Source: Ruminococcus sp.
Lineage (GTDB): Bacteria > Bacillota > Clostridia > Oscillospirales > Ruminococcaceae
NCBI GenBank assembly: GCA_003446315.1
Contig: DMBA01000124.1
Location: 1-6,281 of the forward strand
DNA: 6,281 nt
Direction of reading: 5' to 3'
Positions 4,996 to 6,281 of the stretch are shown here, piece after piece. Position 1 is the stretch's first letter. Each line of letters begins with the position of its first letter. The position numbers and the translations under genes were made by a program. The notes below the pieces were generated by a model, which saw only the letters and a program-made list of their open reading frames with translations, did not search any database and was not told the origin of the DNA.

Positions 4996-6117
4996 ATGAA
5001 AAAGTCGATTGCTATTCTTATGACCGCTTCCGTTATGATGCACGCTGCTGCATTTTCTGCTTCTGCCTGCTCCCCGAGAGATCTGGTCGATGCACGCGAG
5101 ATCGTGCATGTGACTGCAAGCTATGTTTCGCTGGAAGATGGCAAGGACATGGACGGTGTTTATGTCATGTATGATGAGGACAAGGACGGTTCTGTGACAA
5201 CAATGGACATCCTTGCAGGTCTGAATTATAATTATGTCGGCAGCGCTGTGAATGACTTCAATTATTCGATCATCCATAGTTCCATCGTTGCAAGCGGCAA
5301 TTTGAAGGGATATCCGGGCGCGTATCTGACCTATATCACAACGGATGAGGGCAACGCCGGTGACCTTGATCCTGCACATCCGGTCAGCAATTATCACTTT
5401 GACAATATGTGGAGCTGGCTGCATATCTTCCCTTATATCCCGAATCAGGATACCTACGTTCTGGAATGGAACGGCTGGAACGGCAATGATGTTGTGCAGA
5501 ATTCTGAGATCTCGCTGCGTGCGGTTTGCTATCGCGCAGGCTCGAATGTTCCCGTTCCCGTGGAAGATGCAATCATCGTGATGGACGGCGTGCAGACCAA
5601 TTATCTCACGGAACATGACGGTACTGTGAAGGTGCAGACATATCTCGCCGGTCAGCATACCATCAGCGCATATTTCCCGACAAAACCCGCAGATGCAGAT
5701 CAGTCTGACGCTTTTGTATATAACGTCGTATCTGCGCAGAATTATCTCAGCGGCAATACCGATCCGGCAGAAACACTCCCCGCAGTCACCACCACAACAA
5801 CTGCTGCTGTCACCACGACGGCGGCAACAACTGATCTTGCTTTTGCTTCGACTTCCTCGACCACTGCTGCAACTGCTGTGACATCTGCTTCCGCTGTCAC
5901 ATCTACGACCGCATCTGCTTCCACTTCCGCTTCTTCTGCTGCCGCAGCAACGACAACAACCGCTGCTGCTGTCAGAAAGCCTGCCGCTTCTTCCGGTACA
6001 CAGAAGGTCGGCAGCCTCAAAACCGGTGACAGCACACCGATCGCTGCACTTCTGCTCGCAGGTTTCGCTGCTGCCGGCAGTGCAGTCGCGCTCAACCGGA
6101 AACCGCGCAAGCACTGA
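4996..6117 (+). CDS. Secreted, probably surface-anchored protein with calcium-loop and Thr/Ala-rich linker
   Basis: This 373-residue protein of unknown function begins with a signal peptide (KK at 2-3, hydrophobic to about 20, ASA at 22-24, likely cleavage before Cys25). DEDKDGSVTTMD at 60-71 is a complete EF-hand-type loop with Asp at positions 1, 3, 5 and 12, as in dockerin half-repeats; only one copy is present. It resembles the D-x-D-x-DG-x-x-T-x-x-D segment I recall from secreted Firmicute proteins with transcobalamin-like (DUF4430-type) domains, but that assignment is weak. Residues 187-226 look like a small Ig/prealbumin-type module. A Thr/Ala/Ser linker spans 264-325. The C-terminus has SLKTGD (340-345), a hydrophobic segment (348-366) and the basic end RKPRKH, the layout of a sortase signal without the proline of LPXTG. 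Only two cysteines, 25 and 178, occur. Cys25 at the cleavage site makes a lipoprotein conceivable, though Ala22 is a poor lipobox residue. Confidence 0.88.
   Translation: MKKSIAILMTASVMMHAAAFSASACSPRDLVDAREIVHVTASYVSLEDGKDMDGVYVMYDEDKDGSVTTMDILAGLNYNYVGSAVNDFNYSIIHSSIVASGNLKGYPGAYLTYITTDEGNAGDLDPAHPVSNYHFDNMWSWLHIFPYIPNQDTYVLEWNGWNGNDVVQNSEISLRAVCYRAGSNVPVPVEDAIIVMDGVQTNYLTEHDGTVKVQTYLAGQHTISAYFPTKPADADQSDAFVYNVVSAQNYLSGNTDPAETLPAVTTTTTAAVTTTAATTDLAFASTSSTTAATAVTSASAVTSTTASASTSASSAAAATTTTAAAVRKPAASSGTQKVGSLKTGDSTPIAALLLAGFAAAGSAVALNRKPRKH
5788..5970 (+). repeat. Low-complexity Thr/Ala/Ser-coding tract
   Basis: Codons for residues 265-325 are almost only Thr, Ala, Ser and Val, written with irregular ACN/GCN/TCN triplets rather than a strict repeat. 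This is the usual make-up of flexible, possibly O-glycosylated wall-spanning linkers in Gram-positive surface proteins. It is also why the opposite strand stays open over the whole gene. Confidence 0.75.
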
Positions 6118-6230
6118 TTGCTGCTGCCATAAAAAATGAGGGAACTGTCAGAAGTGCGCAGATTATAGAAGGATTTCAGATTTGAGGCGAAAGGCTGCGT
6201 AGAATAATGTAGGTACTCATATAGAAGTTT
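6118..6230 (+). other. 3' untranslated region, no gene seen
   Basis: The 113 bases between the stop codon and the terminator hold no supported gene; an ATG at 6137 opens only a 10-codon frame. An imperfect inverted repeat (CGCAG at 6157-6161 with CTGCG at 6195-6199) is present. The length is unusual for a 3' end and could contain a dispersed intergenic repeat, which one sequence cannot show. Confidence 0.45.
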
Positions 6231-6271
6231 TGCCCCTGAGCGTTTCAAAGCGCTCAGGGGCATTGTTTTTT
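6231..6271 (+). terminator. Strong rho-independent terminator of the secreted-protein gene
   Basis: TGCCCCTGAGCG (6231-6242) pairs perfectly over 12 bases with CGCTCAGGGGCA (6251-6262) around an 8-base loop, followed by TTG and T6 (6266-6271). Reading the other way it is followed by A-rich, not U-rich, sequence, so it serves the plus strand only. Confidence 0.95.
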
Positions 6272-6281
6272 ATACTGGTGC

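Noticed and set aside
4957..6114. 385-codon open frame on the minus strand opposite the secreted-protein gene
   Set aside because: It exists because Thr/Ala/Ser codons rarely make stops in the complement. It has Ser/Cys/Arg-rich low complexity, no start signal, and mirrors a gene with a signal peptide and a membrane anchor.
5742..6263. 173-codon minus-strand frame beginning inside the terminator hairpin
   Set aside because: It starts within the 12-bp terminator stem, lacks a ribosome binding site and becomes Val/Ala low complexity opposite the Thr/Ala linker.

Overview
The window looks like chromosomal DNA of a Clostridia-type Firmicute, most plausibly a Ruminococcus-like gut Oscillospiraceae. 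This is inferred from AGGAG-type ribosome binding sites, near-consensus sigma-A promoters, a tsaE-tsaB pair, a DegV protein and a secreted protein with a Thr/Ala-rich linker and a sortase-like C-terminus. No marker in the window fixes the species. I see no mobile element, tRNA, rRNA or CRISPR array.

Left half (1-3513), all on the minus strand. A sigma-A promoter (3485-3513) reads leftward through a short structured leader into tsaE, tsaB, a TerA/TerD-type stress protein with a long proline/alanine-rich tail, and rpiB. Gaps are -20, 41 and 16 bases, so this reads as one operon. TsaE and TsaB belong to the machinery that makes the t6A modification of tRNA, and RpiB interconverts pentose phosphates. 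The TerA/TerD protein sits between them. After 152 bases there is a class I SAM-dependent methyltransferase that runs off the left edge. That 152-base gap is the most interesting non-coding stretch: three perfect inverted repeats nest into a possible three-way-junction RNA, and its closing stem would cover the Shine-Dalgarno sequence of the methyltransferase gene.

Centre (3514-4760). An AT-rich divergent intergenic region ends in a perfect extended -10 promoter that drives a monocistronic degV-family gene (fatty-acid-binding fold) on the plus strand, closed by a rho-independent terminator. Two pairs of A7 tracts spaced 11 bases apart flank that terminator.

Right part (4787-6281), plus strand. 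One gene encodes a secreted protein: signal peptide, an EF-hand/dockerin-like calcium loop, a compact Ig-like segment, a low-complexity Thr/Ala/Ser linker, and a degenerate LPXTG-like motif followed by a membrane segment and a basic tail. It probably ends up attached to or anchored in the cell surface. A long 3' untranslated region ends at a very strong 12-bp terminator hairpin.

Best candidates for something undescribed are the leader RNA upstream of the methyltransferase gene and the TerA/TerD proline-rich protein embedded in the t6A/rpiB operon. Both rest on reading by eye; no folding or database search was run.
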